A stretch of 21,520 nt of DNA from JADLGL01 sp964611195 (GTDB taxonomy: Bacteria; Pseudomonadota; Alphaproteobacteria; Rhizobiales; Kaistiaceae), in contig CAZSXA010000018.1 of NCBI GenBank assembly GCA_964611195.1, forward strand, positions 1-21,520. Reading direction: 5' to 3'. Every line of letters starts with the position of its first letter. Position 1 is the stretch's first letter. A program made the translations under genes and the position numbers. Shown piece after piece: positions 21,517-21,520 of the stretch. The notes beneath the pieces are model-generated. The model was not told the DNA's origin. It did not search any database and saw only the letters and a list, made by a program, of their open reading frames with translations.

Positions 21517-21520
21517 GTTT

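Noticed and set aside
1..21520. Mobile elements, defence systems or CRISPR arrays
   Set aside because: No transposase, integrase, toxin-antitoxin or Cas-like protein and no regularly spaced repeats; composition is even across the window.

Overview
The window looks like chromosomal housekeeping DNA of a high-GC alphaproteobacterium, most likely of the order Hyphomicrobiales (Rhizobiales). The basis is gene content and similarity recognised by eye: Zn-free L32, the separately placed cobS/cobT pair behind a C-terminal J-domain protein, a SUV3-like helicase followed by an S4 protein, a 7Fe ferredoxin, a CarD regulator, and codon use saturated with G/C third positions. Genus cannot be named from this evidence. 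I recognise 21 protein genes. I see no tRNA, rRNA, insertion sequence, prophage or CRISPR array, and no gene-free stretch longer than about 275 bases.

Layout. Positions 1-2105: ispA (minus), then divergent mtgA and rpmF (plus), closed by a strong intrinsic terminator. Positions 2192-4470: a small four-helix membrane protein of unknown function and a PAS-GGDEF-EAL c-di-GMP phosphodiesterase. Positions 4475-8326: bolA (minus), divergent from a probable operon of a J-domain protein, cobS and cobT. Positions 8327-8452: a palindromic repeat-like spacer. Positions 8453-9747: rpmB (minus) and a divergent secreted DUF3108 protein. Positions 10022-13497: helicase and S4-domain gene, overlapping by 4 bases. 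Positions 13612-14781: ferredoxin and carD, the latter behind a structured leader. Positions 14801-17790 (minus): the overlapping genes kdsB, a degenerate secreted nuclease-like gene and an M48 lipoprotein peptidase. Positions 17886-18911: kdsD (plus), divergent from kdsB. Positions 18918-21461: a DUF1801 gene (minus), a cytochrome P450 (plus) and leuD (minus).

Functional themes. The envelope is served by ispA (isoprenoid precursor), mtgA (glycan polymerisation), kdsD and kdsB (Kdo supply for lipopolysaccharide) and the M48 peptidase. CobS and CobT form the AAA+/vWA part of aerobic cobaltochelatase; CobN is not in the window. Translation and RNA are served by L32, L28, the helicase and the S4 protein. 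Regulation is represented by CarD and the c-di-GMP enzyme.

The window is largely ordinary. The items most worth a second look are: a predicted leaderless promoter for the J-domain gene; a possible metal site in that protein; a nuclease-fold protein that appears to have lost its catalytic glutamate and calcium ligands; a palindromic repeat between cobT and rpmB; a dyad in the carD leader; and four convergent gene pairs packed so tightly that no conventional terminator fits between them. Several genes appear to start at TTG or GTG, judged from Shine-Dalgarno placement.
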